Below, in pieces: positions 63,501 to 64,000 of a DNA stretch of 64,000 nt. The notes beneath the pieces were generated by a model. That model ran no database searches. It saw nothing but the letters and a program-made list of their open reading frames with translations, and had not been told where the DNA came from. Location: positions 42,211 to 106,210 of the forward strand of contig NZ_WOEY01000028.1 of the NCBI RefSeq assembly GCF_013177695.1. Reading direction: 5' to 3'. The first letter of the stretch is position 1. Every line of letters starts with the position of its first letter. Both the position numbers and the translations under genes were made by a program. The stretch is from Paraburkholderia solitsugae. GTDB lineage: Bacteria; Pseudomonadota; Gammaproteobacteria; Burkholderiales; Burkholderiaceae.

Positions 63501-64000
63501 CCCCGTCTCGACCAGCGGCTCGGTGCTCAACGAATTCGTCGTGACGATCGCGTTTTCCGCGCCGCTACTGCGCGCGAGGCTGACGCCGGCGATGTCGGTC
63601 CAGCGCGCGGCGTTTTCCGCGATGCTGCGAAGCGTCTCCTGGACGCTGGCGGGCGGCGTGACCTTCTGTTCGGTGGCCATCGGCCGTGTATAGCTCGGTG
63701 CCGGTGCGCCGAACGAAGCCGGACGCTGCGTTGTCTGCGCCGGCGTGTTGTTGGGGTTCGCGGGCGGAGCGGACGAGAACGGCTGCTGGGCGGCCGTGGA
63801 GCGGCTTCCTTGCGCGCCTCCACGGGCGGCTGAACCCTGCATCGGCGACGGATGGCCTGCGCCGGCCGAGGCGTTTGTTACCGAACCGGCGGCCGAACCT
63901 GACACCATCCGCGCTGCCGCCATGGTGGGCGCCACTTGCGCGGCAGCAGCCGGAGCGGCGACTGCACCCGCCAGACCGGCCATACCCGCCATGCCCGGGC
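60555..64000 (-). CDS. ftsK: FtsK-family DNA translocase (5' end beyond the window)
   Basis: A hexameric DNA pump that clears chromosome ends from the division septum. At least 1,147 codons lie here; the frame is open to the right edge, so the N-terminal membrane domain is missing from view. The first ~600 visible residues are an Ala/Pro/Thr/Glu-rich linker with two tandem-repeat arrays. The motor follows: Walker A GTTGSGKS (about residue 780 from the visible Met), Walker [11 protein letters not shown], then the gamma winged helix ([20 protein letters not shown]) that reads KOPS. The linker is far longer than in short FtsK; Burkholderia genomes can carry a second, long copy, so this may be the paralogue. 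Confidence 0.95.
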   Translation of the reverse strand, partial: PGMAGMAGLAGAVAAPAAAAQVAPTMAAARMVSGSAAGSVTNASAGAGHPSPMQGSAARGGAQGSRSTAAQQPFSSAPPANPNNTPAQTTQRPASFGAPAPSYTRPMATEQKVTPPASVQETLRSIAENAARWTDIAGVSLARSSGAENAIVTTNSLSTEPLVETGPSGVASSRASEVEIAAMPSVSAPLQNVAENAPDHTPPQSPIETQRIEAASEAPIEDNTEPVVQWPIEPPLIQTPLGTAATAASALASTQAETPLVPASTQEVAPPAPATTQAVASAPAEVSAPTPLAAPAPAPAPAPAPAPAPAPAPAPASQYAAPVPTPTPFQIFAAQLQASDAQTDVSSLVEDEPTQFANQSDSNANAAAEREQPISHAVPSQVAASDVANIAVPAEAAHAETLRTEQGRPFDQPAAYSQIAASNGTTTADTAAVAHVSEMCTEEVPLSNPAAALSQDATTHIGQITPTQAHSATPVPMHHATPPWHVASVSEAPAPVDAETVDAPALSDVSDVSDVSDVSDVSGVSNLSDISGDLNSSPASDASTAVAAVQPQSAALHASNVVRFPGFAIQATPAASATIVDESADGLGYAPNAPATPAAPGFPTTPTASSAAHFTTEQSTEPAEPTELAEPAVPRTPLRGHSPANGFEFRAPAASMVELPTLDLLALADTDVEPVSEEKLIETGLLIEQRLQEFKVPVTVVGHSAGPVITRFEVEPALGVRGSQIVGLMKDLSRGLGLTSIRVVETIPGKTCMGLELPNAKRQTIRLSEIIEASVYQNSHSQLTLAMGKDITGHPVVADLAKAPHMLVAGTTGSGKSVAINAMICSLLFKATPEEVRLIMIDPKMLELSVYEGIPHLLAPVVTDMKLAANALNWCVGEMEKRYRLMSAVGVRNLAGFNQKIRDTEAKGKKLGNPFSLTPEAPEPLAPLPLIVVVIDELADLMMVAGKKIEELIARLAQKARAAGIHLILATQRPSVDVITGLIKANIPTRVAFQVSSKIDSRTILDQMGAESLLGQGDMLFLPPGTGYPQRVHGAFVADEEVHRIVEYLKQFGEPQYEEGILDGPATEGASPDLFGDTPDAEADPLYDEAVAFVVRTRRASISSVQRQLRIGYNRAARLVEQMETAGLVSAMGINGSREVLAPGPAE
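62407..62487. repeat. 9-bp tandem array in the ftsK linker
   Basis: GATACATCC in five perfect copies (62434-62478), flanked by three or more diverged copies from 62407. It encodes Ser-Asp-Val repeats on the minus strand. Unit length is a multiple of three, so slippage keeps the frame. Confidence 0.92.
63053..63118. repeat. 6-bp tandem array in the ftsK linker
   Basis: CAGGTG in ten perfect copies (63053-63112) and one diverged copy. It encodes Ala-Pro repeats on the minus strand. Copy number probably varies between strains. Confidence 0.94.

Overview
The window looks like chromosomal DNA of a beta-proteobacterium of the Burkholderiaceae, most likely Paraburkholderia or a close relative. The GC-rich codon use, a Burkholderia-type trimeric porin, DUF1841, a short chorismate lyase with a C-terminal tail, an intracellular PHB depolymerase (PhaZ1 type), the DUF3311/SSS transporter pair and many small c-type cytochromes all fit. 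Housekeeping genes (parE, parC, htpG, tal, nth, an ftsK-family gene, tRNA-Arg) suggest a primary chromosome. I saw no transposase, integrase, prophage or CRISPR array. The assignment is inference from gene content, not from a search.

Layout. 0.2-4.3 kb: a tiny hypothetical gene, otsA behind a candidate sigma-54 promoter, an MFS exporter and a PEBP protein. 4.5-6.5 kb: dcm and vsr on the minus strand, a palindrome in their promoter region and a possible small RNA. 6.5-8.6 kb: small unknown proteins, a CsbD-like stress protein and a YfcG-like GST. 8.9-15.1 kb: an accessory block with a periplasmic molybdenum hydroxylase (2Fe-2S subunit, Tat-exported Mo subunit, cytochrome c), a porin, an AraC regulator and a shortened IclR-like regulator. 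15.5-24.4 kb: tRNA-Arg(CCU), rubredoxin, a DUF4399 protein, an ABC-F ATPase, parE, parC and a CopD-like membrane protein. 24.5-28.3 kb: a ChrA-type transporter and a GGDEF-EAL membrane protein.

28.8-34.1 kb holds a coherent module. Four minus-strand genes (VOC protein, PLP aminotransferase, RidA, PhzF-like) lie divergent from a MocR/GntR regulator that is itself aminotransferase-like, with direct repeats and CGGTA half-sites in the shared region. 34.2-38.6 kb: htpG with a clear sigma-32 promoter, a small protein made of two copies of a 35-residue module, and a TPR-glycosyltransferase-like protein. 38.7-46.7 kb: an OmpA-like lipoprotein, a translationally coupled trio (ubiC, hypoxanthine-DNA glycosylase, spermidine-synthase-like protein), a DUF3311/symporter operon, a FUSC protein, a VOC protein and tal.

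46.9-60.4 kb: a BenE-family permease, a MoxR/VWA pair, two tandem periplasmic cytochromes c, DUF1841, nth, a stand-alone rsxB-like ferredoxin, a TetR regulator, phaZ, a GH15 glucan/trehalose hydrolase, two small proteins (one a 50-residue DUF3096 membrane protein) and a beta-propeller lactonase. 60.6 kb to the end: most of a large ftsK-family gene running off the right edge, whose linker carries two in-frame tandem repeat arrays.

The most distinctive signals are the tandem-module protein at 36270-36584, the MocR-VOC-aminotransferase-RidA-PhzF module, the dcm/vsr locus with a possible autoregulatory site, the molybdenum-hydroxylase cluster, the sigma-54-like site before otsA and the nested palindrome before parE. 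No wholly unknown multi-gene system is evident. Most of the window is ordinary core genome.
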